A stretch of DNA of 64,000 nt from JAUWGC01 sp963753055. Lineage in GTDB: Bacteria; Bacteroidota; Bacteroidia; Bacteroidales; B18-G4. The DNA is taken from assembly GCA_963753055.1 (NCBI GenBank), contig CAVWAP010000001.1:806001-870000 (forward strand). Direction: 5' to 3'. Numbering within the stretch: the first letter of the stretch is position 1; each line of letters opens with the position of its first letter. The position numbers and the translations under genes are program-made. The notes under the pieces are model-generated. The model had not been told where the DNA came from. It was given only the letters and a program-made list of their open reading frames with translations, and searched no databases. Shown here piece after piece: positions 46,530-56,306 of this stretch.

Positions 46530-47198
46530 TCATGTCTCACCGTTGTTAGTACTTATAATGACTTGCTGATCCTTGAAATAAGGTTTTGCAGCGATGTAAT
46601 CATACTGAATAATCAGGTATTTTTTTCCGCTCATGCTATATCTTATCCCTGCACCTAAATCCCATGCAAAAGATACAGCCCGGTCGTTGGCCATGAGTAT
46701 CCATCCCGGATGGGTCTGGGATTCTACAGTTATCTTCAACTCCGGAGAATAAACATATAAGAAGCCGCACATGACCTTAAAATCAAAAGCAAGACGATTT
46801 GTGGCAGGAACACTGAATAAACCACCTGCTACTATTCCACCAGAAGCCCATTGACGGGTATTGACATAGATCTGGTCAATGTTTTGAAAATCATTTTCAA
46901 ACTCTTCTTCAAAACCAGCCCTGACGGCTGAGTAATCATAATTATGTACATTCCCGGTGATCATACCACCTAACCCAACATAATCATTGAATTTATAACC
47001 AAATAGTATGTTAAGGTTGAAGCCTACCTGTGCGAAGCCGGATGCCGGGTTAGAAAAGTCTTCATTCGCAAAATCACCACTTGGGATGCTGACACCAACT
47101 GCCACATTTGCCACAGTCCCATCCTGCCCGTTTACCTGAAATGGCAGGATAAATATGAGTAGTACTACGAATAATGCAAGTCTTTGTATATAGGTCAT
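46530..47198 (-). CDS. Outer-membrane beta-barrel protein, probably frameshifted at its 3' end
   Basis: 222 aa as read. A signal peptide (residues 5-24, ending VNGQDG) precedes alternating hydrophobic strands typical of a small barrel (VANVAVGVSIPSGDF, AQVGFNLNILFGYKF, WDLGAGIRYSM). It stops early at ISTNNGET, without a closing aromatic strand; that strand is found out of frame at 46457-46529. This may be a recent mutation or a sequencing error. No ligand is known. Confidence 0.75.
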   Translation of the reverse strand: MTYIQRLALFVVLLIFILPFQVNGQDGTVANVAVGVSIPSGDFANEDFSNPASGFAQVGFNLNILFGYKFNDYVGLGGMITGNVHNYDYSAVRAGFEEEFENDFQNIDQIYVNTRQWASGGIVAGGLFSVPATNRLAFDFKVMCGFLYVYSPELKITVESQTHPGWILMANDRAVSFAWDLGAGIRYSMSGKKYLIIQYDYIAAKPYFKDQQVIISTNNGET

Positions 47199-47252
47199 AG
47201 CTGAATGATTAAGGGTATTTATAAAGTAAAGATAAAAACATTATTATATGTT

Positions 47253-49187
47253 TCAGAACATTAACTTAAATTGCTTTCGCCAGCTATATTGCTGCTTTTC
47301 ATTCTTATGAATACGGTCATTATCTTCCAGCCAGCGTAAAACGCTGATAATTCGTTCTTCCGGAATAGTCTTCAGTTGAAATGCAATTTCTTGAAGTGAC
47401 TGAGGTTCCTTCTGAATCAATTCCCTGATCTTGTTTTTTATTCTCTCAAACTCCCTGTCACTGATGTCCATTTTATTTCTTTCCTGGCAAACATCGCATT
47501 TGCCACAGCGCTGGCTTGTTTTTTCACCAAAGTATTCCAGTAATTGCTGGGAACGGCACTGGTCCCTGGTCTTAAGATAATTCATAACAGCCTGTAAACG
47601 GTTTGCTGCATTGGTCTTGCGATGATGATACTCCTCGGGTGAAATATGTATGTGTGATGAATCCTGCCTTTCTTTGACGAATATTAACTGAGGTTTGTTT
47701 TTACTGGGGATATAACTAATCACCCCTTGCTCATTCAACCTTTTTAGATAGGCAATAATGTCATCATCATCCAAAGAGAGGCGTCGGGCAATTTCAGTTT
47801 CGCTGATCCTGACGAAATCACCGAAAAGACCTGTATATGACCTGAGCAGTAGCTTGATGAAGTTATCGTGAGCCGGGTTCTCGACCTGGAACCGGTACAG
47901 ATCATCACGGCTGTACTTAAAATGTATCCTGGACGGAGCGTAAATAGTCTCACTCAACATGATATACCCTTCTTTCTCGAGGATCTTCATGGCGTTAAAG
48001 GCCAGGAGAGGTTGAATCTTATATGTTTCCGCAAATGTCTTCAGCTCAAAATCAAAACTCAGGTCCTTGCCGCTGCCCGTGGCAAGCTGGTAATAATTCC
48101 CCAGTGATTGATAGGTCTTCCTTATGGTTTCCAGCTCAGGGTAAGATGTGTTGAATTGCTCTCTGCTGTTGGTGATGTCTGCTTCATTATAAACAAGAAC
48201 CGCAAACGATTTCTTTTCATCGCGACCTGCCCTGCCGGCTTCCTGGAAATATGCTTCAACACTATCGGTCAGATCAAGGTGGATTACAGTCCTGACATTA
48301 GGCTTATCGATACCCATGCCAAATGCATTGGTGGCAACAATGATCCTGCATGTTTCATCCATCCATGCATCCTGCTTCTCACTTCTAATTTTTGCCTCCA
48401 GTCCGGCATGGTAATAATCTGCAGGGATATTATTTTTTTGTAAATATTCTGCTATTTCTTTGGTTTTCCTTCGGTTCCTGACATATACCACGCCGGGCCC
48501 GTCAACATTGTTTAAAATTCGAAGCATAGTCCCAAGCTTATCATCACTGTTTAAAACTACATATGCAAGGTTCTTGCGCTCAAAACTTTTTTGGAATACA
48601 CACTCTTTACTGAAGTTCAACTTGTCCTGAATATCTTTAACCACGAGGGGTGTTGCAGTTGCCGTAAGCGCCAGGACAGGGACCTGTGGAATTATTTCCC
48701 TGATCGCTGCAATATTCAAATACGGGGGCCGAAAATCATATCCCCATTGCGAGATACAATGGGCTTCATCAATTGCAAGCAGGTTAACATTCATACGCTG
48801 TACTCTCTCACGGAAGGTCTCTGTTTCCAGGCGCTCAGGAGATAAGTAGAGTAACTTGATGTCACCGTAAGCAGCATTGTCAAAAATTATATCTATCTCA
48901 CTCGGATGCATCCCTGAGTAAACGGCGGCGGCCCTTATACCTTTTTGTTTCAGGTTTTCAACCTGGTCCTTCATTAGTGAGATCAACGGTGTAACCACAA
49001 TGCAAACCCCTTCCAATGCAAGCGCTGGTACCTGGAAGCAGATAGACTTCCCGCCCCCGGTGGGTAACAAGGCCAGGGTATCATTCCCATCCAGGACAGA
49101 ATGGATGATGTCTTCCTGCATGGAGCGGAAAGAAGAAAAGCCCCAGTACTGGGTTAGAATCTTTAGAATATCATATGACATAAGCAT
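47253..49187 (-). CDS. recQ: ATP-dependent DNA helicase RecQ
   Basis: 644 aa superfamily 2 helicase. It has the helicase core with LLPTGGGKSICFQVPAL (Walker A), DEAHCISQWGYDFRPPY, and YFQEAGRAGRD; the RecQ zinc site CGKCDVCQERN; and a C-terminal winged-helix-like region. No clear HRDC domain is present. It unwinds DNA in repair and recombination. An ATG six bases inside is also possible. The gap 49188-49423 to nusB holds only a promoter. Confidence 0.95.
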   Translation of the reverse strand: MLMSYDILKILTQYWGFSSFRSMQEDIIHSVLDGNDTLALLPTGGGKSICFQVPALALEGVCIVVTPLISLMKDQVENLKQKGIRAAAVYSGMHPSEIDIIFDNAAYGDIKLLYLSPERLETETFRERVQRMNVNLLAIDEAHCISQWGYDFRPPYLNIAAIREIIPQVPVLALTATATPLVVKDIQDKLNFSKECVFQKSFERKNLAYVVLNSDDKLGTMLRILNNVDGPGVVYVRNRRKTKEIAEYLQKNNIPADYYHAGLEAKIRSEKQDAWMDETCRIIVATNAFGMGIDKPNVRTVIHLDLTDSVEAYFQEAGRAGRDEKKSFAVLVYNEADITNSREQFNTSYPELETIRKTYQSLGNYYQLATGSGKDLSFDFELKTFAETYKIQPLLAFNAMKILEKEGYIMLSETIYAPSRIHFKYSRDDLYRFQVENPAHDNFIKLLLRSYTGLFGDFVRISETEIARRLSLDDDDIIAYLKRLNEQGVISYIPSKNKPQLIFVKERQDSSHIHISPEEYHHRKTNAANRLQAVMNYLKTRDQCRSQQLLEYFGEKTSQRCGKCDVCQERNKMDISDREFERIKNKIRELIQKEPQSLQEIAFQLKTIPEERIISVLRWLEDNDRIHKNEKQQYSWRKQFKLMF

Positions 49188-49369
49188 TTGCTTATTACGA
49201 AGTTATAAAAACTAAGCCCATAAATCAATGAAGAATAGGATTATCCTTTAATTATTAATACCTCGAACCACCAAAATATTCCATTTGTTTATAATTTAAT
49301 TGCCTGGAATTAACAGAATCTTAATATAAAAAAATCTCCTTATACCAGGCGCTCTTTGAAAAATAGTCT

Positions 49370-49377
49370 TATTTTTG
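49370..49377 (+). promoter_or_regulatory. -7 promoter element for nusB
   Basis: TATTTTTG matches TAnnTTTG, 46 bp before the ATG. A TTTG at 49355-49358 is too close to be the -33 element. Confidence 0.5.
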
Positions 49378-49423
49378 CTTCAGACAACTGAATAATATTA
49401 TTTAATAGTTCATTACCATATAA

Positions 49424-50389
49424 ATGCTGAGCAGAAGGCACCTTCGAACAAAAGTATTACAGACTGTATATGCTTTTGTATTATCTGACAATCAAGACAT
49501 AGTAGCTGGAGAAAAGCAATTATTGAAAAGCATCGATAAGCTTTACGAGTTATACATTTACCAATTGTCTATCCTAATTGAAATCGTTGATTTCTCAAGG
49601 ACCCGATTGGAAGAAGGCAAGAAAAAGTATTTTCCCACCAAGGAAGACCTCAATCCCAATACAAAATTCATCAACAATAAGATCACCGGAATTTTCGAAC
49701 AAAACAAGGATTATCGTAAGTATGTTTCGAAATACAAAATATCCTGGGTTGAAGAGCAGGAGATGATAAGAAGGCTATATATTGAGGTTAAGGAAGCTGG
49801 CTTCTTTCAGAAATATCTGGCAAAAGAGGATCATACCTTTGAAGATGACAAGGATGTGCTTATTAGAATTCTGAAGAAGGTCATTTCCAATAATGAATCG
49901 CTTGAGCAATATTATGAAGACGAATCCGTATTCTGGTCATTTGAGGATTTCCAGACCGCCAATATGATGGCTATCAAAACTATCAAGCAGTGTAATGAAA
50001 AAGACGGACCGGAACAGCCATTGCCGGAAATCTTTAAGAATAATGTCGATGTGGATAATGAAGACAGGAATTTCATGCTTGAATTGTTCAGAAAAAGTAT
50101 TTTAAATCATAAGGATTACAAGACCCTGATTGCTGAAAAGGCTAAGAACTGGGAGCTTGATCGCATTGCCATTATGGATATCCTGCTTATCAATATGGCC
50201 CTGACTGAATTTATTGATTTTCCTTCAATTCCGGTCAAGGTAACTTTGAACGAATATATTGAGATTTCCAAATATTACAGCTCCGCCAAAAGCAAGGTGT
50301 TCATCAACGGTATACTTGATAAGTTGATGGCTGACCTGAAATCTGAAAACAAGATCAACAAAATGGGCCGGGGCTTGTTAGAAGGTTAA
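49424..50389 (+). CDS. nusB: Transcription antitermination factor NusB, long Bacteroidota form
   Basis: 321 aa, about twice the length of E. coli NusB. The N-terminal RRHLRTKVLQTVYAF binds RNA, and the C-terminal NusB fold has WELDRIAIMDILLINMALTE and PVKVTLNEYIEISKYYSS. The middle is an extra helical region typical of Bacteroidota NusB. It acts in rRNA antitermination. It is followed 14 bp later by the propeller-transglutaminase gene. Confidence 0.93.
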   Translation: MLSRRHLRTKVLQTVYAFVLSDNQDIVAGEKQLLKSIDKLYELYIYQLSILIEIVDFSRTRLEEGKKKYFPTKEDLNPNTKFINNKITGIFEQNKDYRKYVSKYKISWVEEQEMIRRLYIEVKEAGFFQKYLAKEDHTFEDDKDVLIRILKKVISNNESLEQYYEDESVFWSFEDFQTANMMAIKTIKQCNEKDGPEQPLPEIFKNNVDVDNEDRNFMLELFRKSILNHKDYKTLIAEKAKNWELDRIAIMDILLINMALTEFIDFPSIPVKVTLNEYIEISKYYSSAKSKVFINGILDKLMADLKSENKINKMGRGLLEG

Positions 50390-50403
50390 AACAAAATCAT
50401 ATT

Positions 50404-52026
50404 ATGAATCAATTAAAAGTTTGTCTGTTATGGATAATGGTGATGATATACCCATTGTCTTCAATGGCTTATACCGGTGAAGTGATAAAGAAATTCCCTG
50501 CTCCCGGTTCATTTCCAACAGGAATAACCTTTGATGGACAGTTCCTCTGGATAGCCGATAGGGGTACAAAGAAGATCTATAAGGTCGACCCTCAGAATGG
50601 TAAGGTTGTCAATGAGATAGAGTCGCCAGCATATTGGCCGACCGGACTTACGTGGGATGGTGAAACCCTTTGGGTTGCAGATGTTAAGGGAGGAATACCA
50701 CTATCCGAAAATTACCAGGGCAAGATTTACCAGGTTGATGCGGCAACAGGCTATATTTTGAAGATGATCGATGCCCCTTCTAAAAGACCCAGGGGGCTTG
50801 CCTGGGATGGAACATATTTATGGTGTGCCGACAACGGCTCTGACGAGATCATACAGTTCAGTCCCGATGATGGGACTACTATTCGTTCATTTAAATCGCC
50901 TGCCAGCGATCCGCGTGGGCTAACTTTTGACGGTCAGTATCTTTGGGTTTCTGACCGTGTTAAGGATGAGATTTACATGGTCGATCCTGAAAATGGTATG
51001 GTATTCATAATCACAGAAGCCCCTGGGCCATATGCCATGGGGTTAACCTATGATGGTGAATCGATCTGGGCAGCGGATAAAGAAATGGATGAGATCTACA
51101 AATTGAAGATCAGGGATGGTGAAAAGTACCGCAGGACCAATGAGAGAAAAGCTGAAATCTCCTATACACACATGATAACTAATTTCGGGCCTGGCAAGGT
51201 GCTTTCTTCTGATATACATATCTCTATTCCAAGACCACGCGATAACCAGGAGATCGACAAAGTCAAATATCCTGTCCTTTATGATGAATTGGTAGAGGAT
51301 GCATCAGGTCAGTATACTGCTTACTTTCATCATACCAACATCCCGGCAGGTGAATCAAGGATAGCGCAAATGCAGACAACCGCCAGGATCTATGAGGTCA
51401 GGTACTTTATTTATCCTGATGAAGTTGGCATACTGGATGATATTCCAGGTGATATAAAGGATGTTTTCCTGGCTAACAATGAGAAGTATCAGCTTGATCA
51501 CCCGGTAATCCAGAATGCCCTGGAGGAGGCTGTCGGTGATGAAAAGAACCCATACTGGATCGCCAGAAATATCTATCAGTACCTGATGGGTAAAATGTAC
51601 TATGAGATGGTAGGTGGATGGAATACAGCACCGACTGTTCTTGAGAGAGGCAATGGTTCCTGCAGCGAGTATACCTTCGTCTATATTGCCATGTGTCGTG
51701 CTGCCGGACTTCCTGCCCGCTATGTGGGCTCAGTGGTCGTCAGGGGTGATGATGCAAGCTTTGATGATGTATTCCATCGCTGGGTGGAAGTATATATTCC
51801 CAATTATGGATGGATACCGGTTGATCCCAGCGGCGGAGATCAACAATGGCCAAGAGACCAGGCCAATTATTTCGGTCACCTGGCTAACCGCTTCCTGATT
51901 ACGACAGAGAATGCCGGTGGATCGGAAACTATGGGTTGGACATATAACTCCAATTCATTTTACACCAGCGAGCCAAAGACATTTGCTGTAACAGACCATT
52001 TTGCAGATTGGAAACCATTGAAATAA
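50404..52026 (+). CDS. Secreted beta-propeller/transglutaminase-like fusion protein
   Basis: 540 aa. A signal peptide (ending SSMAYTG) is followed by about five NHL/YncE-like repeats, each with the pattern GLTxDGxxLWVADxxxxxIY (about residues 25-235). A bridging domain comes next, then a transglutaminase-like domain with the catalytic triad Cys420 (GNGSCSEYT), His458 (FHRWVEVY) and Asp474 (IPVDPS). It may cleave or cross-link peptides in the periplasm or at the surface; the propeller probably binds the partner. No target is evident. It follows nusB closely and precedes acn by 6 bp. Confidence 0.9.
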   Translation: MNQLKVCLLWIMVMIYPLSSMAYTGEVIKKFPAPGSFPTGITFDGQFLWIADRGTKKIYKVDPQNGKVVNEIESPAYWPTGLTWDGETLWVADVKGGIPLSENYQGKIYQVDAATGYILKMIDAPSKRPRGLAWDGTYLWCADNGSDEIIQFSPDDGTTIRSFKSPASDPRGLTFDGQYLWVSDRVKDEIYMVDPENGMVFIITEAPGPYAMGLTYDGESIWAADKEMDEIYKLKIRDGEKYRRTNERKAEISYTHMITNFGPGKVLSSDIHISIPRPRDNQEIDKVKYPVLYDELVEDASGQYTAYFHHTNIPAGESRIAQMQTTARIYEVRYFIYPDEVGILDDIPGDIKDVFLANNEKYQLDHPVIQNALEEAVGDEKNPYWIARNIYQYLMGKMYYEMVGGWNTAPTVLERGNGSCSEYTFVYIAMCRAAGLPARYVGSVVVRGDDASFDDVFHRWVEVYIPNYGWIPVDPSGGDQQWPRDQANYFGHLANRFLITTENAGGSETMGWTYNSNSFYTSEPKTFAVTDHFADWKPLK

Positions 52027-52032
52027 TAAAAT

Positions 52033-54303
52033 ATGACATTTGATTTGAACATGATCAGGGGCGTATATGCCCTGATGGCAGAGCGTATAGAAGCTGCCAG
52101 GAAAGTTGTAAATAAACCTCTGACACTGACAGAGAAAGTATTATATTCTCATTTGGACCAGGGCCTGGCAGACCGGGCTTATACCCGTGGTGATTCTTAC
52201 GTCGATTTTAGCCCTGACAGGGTTGCCATGCAGGATGCCACGGCACAGATGGCACTTCTGCAGTTCATGCAGGCAGGTAAGAAGAAAGTTGCAGTCCCTT
52301 CTTCTGTCCATTGCGATCACCTGATCCAGGCCAAGATAGGAGCCAGGGAAGATCTTGATACTGCAATGGTCACCAATAAAGAAGTTTACGATTTCCTTGC
52401 TTCGGTATCCAACAAATATGGAATTGGTTTCTGGAAGCCAGGTGCGGGTATCATCCACCAGGTTGTGCTTGAAAACTATGCCTTCCCCGGAGGAATGATG
52501 ATTGGAACCGATTCCCATACCGTTAATGCAGGAGGCCTGGGAATGGTTGCCATAGGTGTTGGAGGAGCTGACGCTGTCGATGTCATGGCCGGCATGCCAT
52601 GGGAACTGAAGTTTCCGAAGCTTATTGGCGTGAAACTGACCGGTAACCTGAGCGGATGGACAGCTGCCAAAGATGTCATTCTGAAGGTGGCCGGGATACT
52701 GACAGTTAAAGGAGGTACCGGAGCCATTGTTGAATACTTTGGAGAAGGTGCAGAGAGCATATCCTGTACGGGAAAAGGAACAATATGCAATATGGGCGCA
52801 GAGATAGGAGCCACCACTTCAATCTTTGGCTATGATGAGAAGATGAAAGTGTACCTGGAAGGAACAGGCAGGAGTGACCTTGCTGAAGCCGCTGATAATA
52901 TTGCTGAGTACCTGACCGCTGATCCGGAGGTATATCAAAACCCTGAAGCCTATTTCGACCAGGTGATTGAAATCAACCTTTCTGAGCTTGAGCCACATAT
53001 CAATGGTCCCTTCACACCGGACCTGGCTACGCCATTATCTGAATTTGCCAGGGCAGTGAAAGAAAATGACTGGCCTCAAAAGCTTGAAGTAGGACTGATC
53101 GGTTCCTGTACAAATTCATCCTATGAAGACATAACAAGAGCAGCCTCCCTGGCCCAGCAGGCAATAGATAAGAACCTTGAAGTGAAATCTGAATATACTA
53201 TTACACCAGGCTCTGAGCTGGTCAGATATACCATTGAAAGGGATGGCTTTATCAATACTTTTGAAAAAATTGGTGGGGTTGTACTTGCCAATGCCTGCGG
53301 TCCATGCATAGGTCAGTGGGCCAGGCATAATGCCGATAAAGGAGAAAAGAATTCCATTATGACCTCATTTAATAGGAACTTTGCCAAGAGAAACGATGGC
53401 AATCCAAATACACATGGTTTCGTGGCCTCACCGGAGATGGTTACAGCATTTTCAATTGCTGGCGACCTTACCTTCAACCCCATGACGGATTATCTCGTTG
53501 ACAGAAACGGTAAGAAGGTGAAGCTGGAGGAGCCCCAGGGCATAGAGTTACCCACCAATGGTTTTGCTGTAGAAGATGCAGGGTATGATGCCCCGGTGGA
53601 AGATGGTAGTGCTGTTGAGGTCGTTGTCGACCCTAATTCTGACCGGCTGCAGCTGCTTGAGCCATTCCCGGCATGGGATGGGAGTGACTATAAAGGCCTG
53701 TACCTGTTGATCAAGGCAAAGGGAAAATGTACCACCGACCATATCAGTATGGCCGGCCCATGGTTAAGGTATCGTGGTCACCTTGAAAATATCTCAAACA
53801 ACCTGCTTATTGGTGCAGTGAACTACGCTAATGACAAAACCAATCACATAAAAAACCAGGTGACCGGAGAGTATGGTTCTGTCCCGGATACAGCAAAAGC
53901 ATACAGGTCGAATGGTATAGGTTCAGTAATCGTTGGAGATGAAAATTATGGAGAAGGATCATCACGTGAGCACGCTGCCATGGAACCCCGGTTCATGAAT
54001 GTAAAAGTAGTACTTGTGAGGTCTTTCGCCCGTATTCATGAGACAAACCTGAAAAAGCAGGGTGTTCTTGCACTTACATTTGCTGATAAGGACGACTACG
54101 ATAAGATCGGTGAGGATGATCGTATCGATATATCAGGCCTGAAAGATTTTGCCCCGGGCAGGCAACTTAATGTTGTGGTAAAGCATCTTGATGGTAGTGA
54201 AGACGAGTTCCCTGTGAACCATTCTTACAATGAAAACCAGATTGAATGGTTCAAAGCCGGTAGCGCATTGAATTTGATTAAAATGAAGAATGAAAAAAAA
54301 TAG
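52033..54303 (+). CDS. acn: Aconitate hydratase
   Basis: 756 aa, near the size of mitochondrial-type aconitase. The 4Fe-4S ligands lie in GSCTNSSYED and CGPCIGQW; SSREHAAMEPR gives the substrate-binding Ser and Arg near the C-terminal swivel domain. It converts citrate to isocitrate. Its TAG stop is the first three bases of a heptanucleotide array. Citrate lyase is 14 kb away, so the two draw on the same substrate. Confidence 0.96.
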   Translation: MTFDLNMIRGVYALMAERIEAARKVVNKPLTLTEKVLYSHLDQGLADRAYTRGDSYVDFSPDRVAMQDATAQMALLQFMQAGKKKVAVPSSVHCDHLIQAKIGAREDLDTAMVTNKEVYDFLASVSNKYGIGFWKPGAGIIHQVVLENYAFPGGMMIGTDSHTVNAGGLGMVAIGVGGADAVDVMAGMPWELKFPKLIGVKLTGNLSGWTAAKDVILKVAGILTVKGGTGAIVEYFGEGAESISCTGKGTICNMGAEIGATTSIFGYDEKMKVYLEGTGRSDLAEAADNIAEYLTADPEVYQNPEAYFDQVIEINLSELEPHINGPFTPDLATPLSEFARAVKENDWPQKLEVGLIGSCTNSSYEDITRAASLAQQAIDKNLEVKSEYTITPGSELVRYTIERDGFINTFEKIGGVVLANACGPCIGQWARHNADKGEKNSIMTSFNRNFAKRNDGNPNTHGFVASPEMVTAFSIAGDLTFNPMTDYLVDRNGKKVKLEEPQGIELPTNGFAVEDAGYDAPVEDGSAVEVVVDPNSDRLQLLEPFPAWDGSDYKGLYLLIKAKGKCTTDHISMAGPWLRYRGHLENISNNLLIGAVNYANDKTNHIKNQVTGEYGSVPDTAKAYRSNGIGSVIVGDENYGEGSSREHAAMEPRFMNVKVVLVRSFARIHETNLKKQGVLALTFADKDDYDKIGEDDRIDISGLKDFAPGRQLNVVVKHLDGSEDEFPVNHSYNENQIEWFKAGSALNLIKMKNEKK

Positions 54304-54384
54304 TAATTAGTAAATAGTAATTAGTAAATAGTAAATAGTAAATAGTAAAGTGTAAAGTGTAAAGTGTAAAGTGTAAAGTGTAAA
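54301..54384. repeat. Heptanucleotide tandem array, units TAGTAAW then GTGTAAA
   Basis: Twelve consecutive 7-bp units: seven of TAGTAAT/TAGTAAA (54301-54349) and five of GTGTAAA (54350-54384). It starts exactly at the acn stop codon and ends 10 bp before the next ATG. Confidence 0.95.
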
Positions 54385-54394
54385 TTTTCATATC

Positions 54395-55111
54395 ATGAAA
54401 CATTTGAAAACCATAACCTTCCCCCTGCTGGCCTTCATCATGATTTATGTGCTGTCATCGTGCAATTGCATTGTAGGGGAGGGGAATATTGAGTTGGAAG
54501 AGAGGGAAGTGTCCGGGTTTAATAAAATTAGCCTGGGCATTCATGCCAAAGTTATCTTAAAGCAGGATTCAGCATATTCAATGAGAGTAAATGCACAAGC
54601 TAATATCCTGGAATTACTGAAGACAGAAGTGCAGGGCAATACCTTGAAGATCGATTATGGTTTTAATTGTGTCAGGGATGCCAGGGAAGTAACAATATAT
54701 TTGTCCATGCCTGAACTGCAGGGTGTGGATGTAAGTGGTTCAGGAAAGGTAATTTGCATGCAAGGATTCAGAACAAAAAATCTGGATCTTGATGTATCGG
54801 GTTCAGGAGAGATCATGATGGAAGCAGCTGCTGCTTTTATCCAATCCCGTATCAGTGGTTCAGGGAAGATTGATATAGCGGGCAAAGCCAAAAAGCATGA
54901 GCTTGACATCAGTGGATCCGGGGGGATTTATGCATTTAACCTGCGTACCACTGATACTAAAGTGCATATTAACGGTTCCGGCGATGCCAAAGTGTACGCC
55001 ATTGGCTCATTATATGCCAGGATATCGGGTAGTGGCTCGGTTTATTATAAAGGTGAACCGGAACTGAGTTCCGATATGAACGGATCAGGCCAGGTGATAA
55101 AGAAAAATTGA
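54395..55111 (+). CDS. Head GIN domain (DUF2807) lipoprotein
   Basis: 238 aa. A lipoprotein signal ends in VLSSC. The mature part is a right-handed beta-helix type DUF2807 domain, with a repeated VSGSG/ISGSG/INGSG turn about every 20 residues (VSGSGKV, VSGSGEI, ISGSGKI, ISGSGGI, INGSGDA, ISGSGSV). Common in Bacteroidota; function unknown, likely an envelope adhesin or shield. Confidence 0.92.
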   Translation: MKHLKTITFPLLAFIMIYVLSSCNCIVGEGNIELEEREVSGFNKISLGIHAKVILKQDSAYSMRVNAQANILELLKTEVQGNTLKIDYGFNCVRDAREVTIYLSMPELQGVDVSGSGKVICMQGFRTKNLDLDVSGSGEIMMEAAAAFIQSRISGSGKIDIAGKAKKHELDISGSGGIYAFNLRTTDTKVHINGSGDAKVYAIGSLYARISGSGSVYYKGEPELSSDMNGSGQVIKKN

Positions 55112-55125
55112 TTTGAGGACATTGA

Positions 55126-55158
55126 TTTGATATAATAATACAGCTTAGAATACGTTTG
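55126..55158 (+). promoter_or_regulatory. Promoter for porQ (-33 and -7)
   Basis: TTTG at 55126-55129 and TACGTTTG at 55151-55158 are 21 bp apart, close to the Bacteroidota consensus. The leader before the ATG at 55167 would be very short. Confidence 0.6.
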
Positions 55159-55166
55159 CATATCTG

Positions 55167-56288
55167 ATGATTTTGAATATTGCTAAAGCACAACTATTGA
55201 GAGGGTACAGAAGATACATCATCCTTGCCTGCATATTGCTCTCACAAGCACTGGCTTCACAAGCCCAGATCGGTGGCAGGTATACATTTGAATTTCTTAA
55301 TCTTACAAGTGAAGCAAGGGTTGCTGCCCTGGGTGGTGATTTCCTGACCTTTGATGACAATGATATAAACCTGGGATTAACGAACCCATCGTTGATCACT
55401 CCAGAAATGGATAATAACCTTGGATTGAATATTGTCAATTATTTTGCCAAGATCAATTATGGAAATGCAATGTACAGTAAAGACTTCAATAAGATCGGAA
55501 GTTTCATAGGTTCTTTGCAGTTCATTCATTATGGCCAGTTCGACTGGACCAATGATGCAGGGGAAATCCTGGGTGAATTTTCATCATCAGAGTATGCTAT
55601 GACTATCGGATGGGGCCGACGTCTGACACCACTCTTTGCTATCGGGGCAAACTGGAAGTTAATTTATTCACATTTTCAGACACAGGATAATACCTTTTCG
55701 TATTTGCAGAGTGCGACATCCTTTGGAATGGCTGTGGATGCAGCGGGATCCTACCTTTCTGAAAATGGCCTGTTCACGGCATCCTTAATTGCTAAAAATA
55801 TTGGCTTTCAGCTGTCAGGCTACTATGCAGGCCATAATGAACCACTTCCGTTTGAGCTTCAATTTGGTGTGTCAACCACACTGAAACATCTTCCTTTAAA
55901 GCTTTCATTCCTTTATAACCACCTTGATAAATGGGACCTGACTTATGAAGACCCGGCGAATCCATCTGAACAGTATGACCCACTTACCGGTGAGGTGCAG
56001 ACCCAGTCAGATATAGAGAAATTTGCTGATAATTTTATGAGACATATCGTAATGGGTGGGGAGCTCACCATCGCAAAAATCGTTGATGTCAGGCTGGGTT
56101 ATAATTATGGCAGGAGACAGGAGATGAAAGTAGAATCCAAATTATCCACTGTTGGGTTTTCATGGGGACTGGGCCTCAGGATCAAGAACTTCTCTTTCAG
56201 CTATTCCAGGTCGGCATACCACCTGGCAGGCTCTCCGAACTACTTCACTATTACAACCGATTTATCAGGATTTTCAAGAAAAAACTAG
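55167..56288 (+). CDS. porQ: Type IX secretion system protein PorQ
   Basis: 373 aa outer-membrane barrel. A signal region ends ALASQAQ, then GGRYTFEFLNLTSEARVAAL with ALGGDFLTFDDNDINLGLTN, characteristic of PorQ. It belongs to the type IX secretion/surface-attachment machinery of Bacteroidota, where it handles the C-terminal signal of cargo. Other por genes are not here. ispH follows 18 bp later. Confidence 0.9.
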   Translation: MILNIAKAQLLRGYRRYIILACILLSQALASQAQIGGRYTFEFLNLTSEARVAALGGDFLTFDDNDINLGLTNPSLITPEMDNNLGLNIVNYFAKINYGNAMYSKDFNKIGSFIGSLQFIHYGQFDWTNDAGEILGEFSSSEYAMTIGWGRRLTPLFAIGANWKLIYSHFQTQDNTFSYLQSATSFGMAVDAAGSYLSENGLFTASLIAKNIGFQLSGYYAGHNEPLPFELQFGVSTTLKHLPLKLSFLYNHLDKWDLTYEDPANPSEQYDPLTGEVQTQSDIEKFADNFMRHIVMGGELTIAKIVDVRLGYNYGRRQEMKVESKLSTVGFSWGLGLRIKNFSFSYSRSAYHLAGSPNYFTITTDLSGFSRKN

Positions 56289-56306
56289 CTACCTTTACCT
56301 GCCCTT

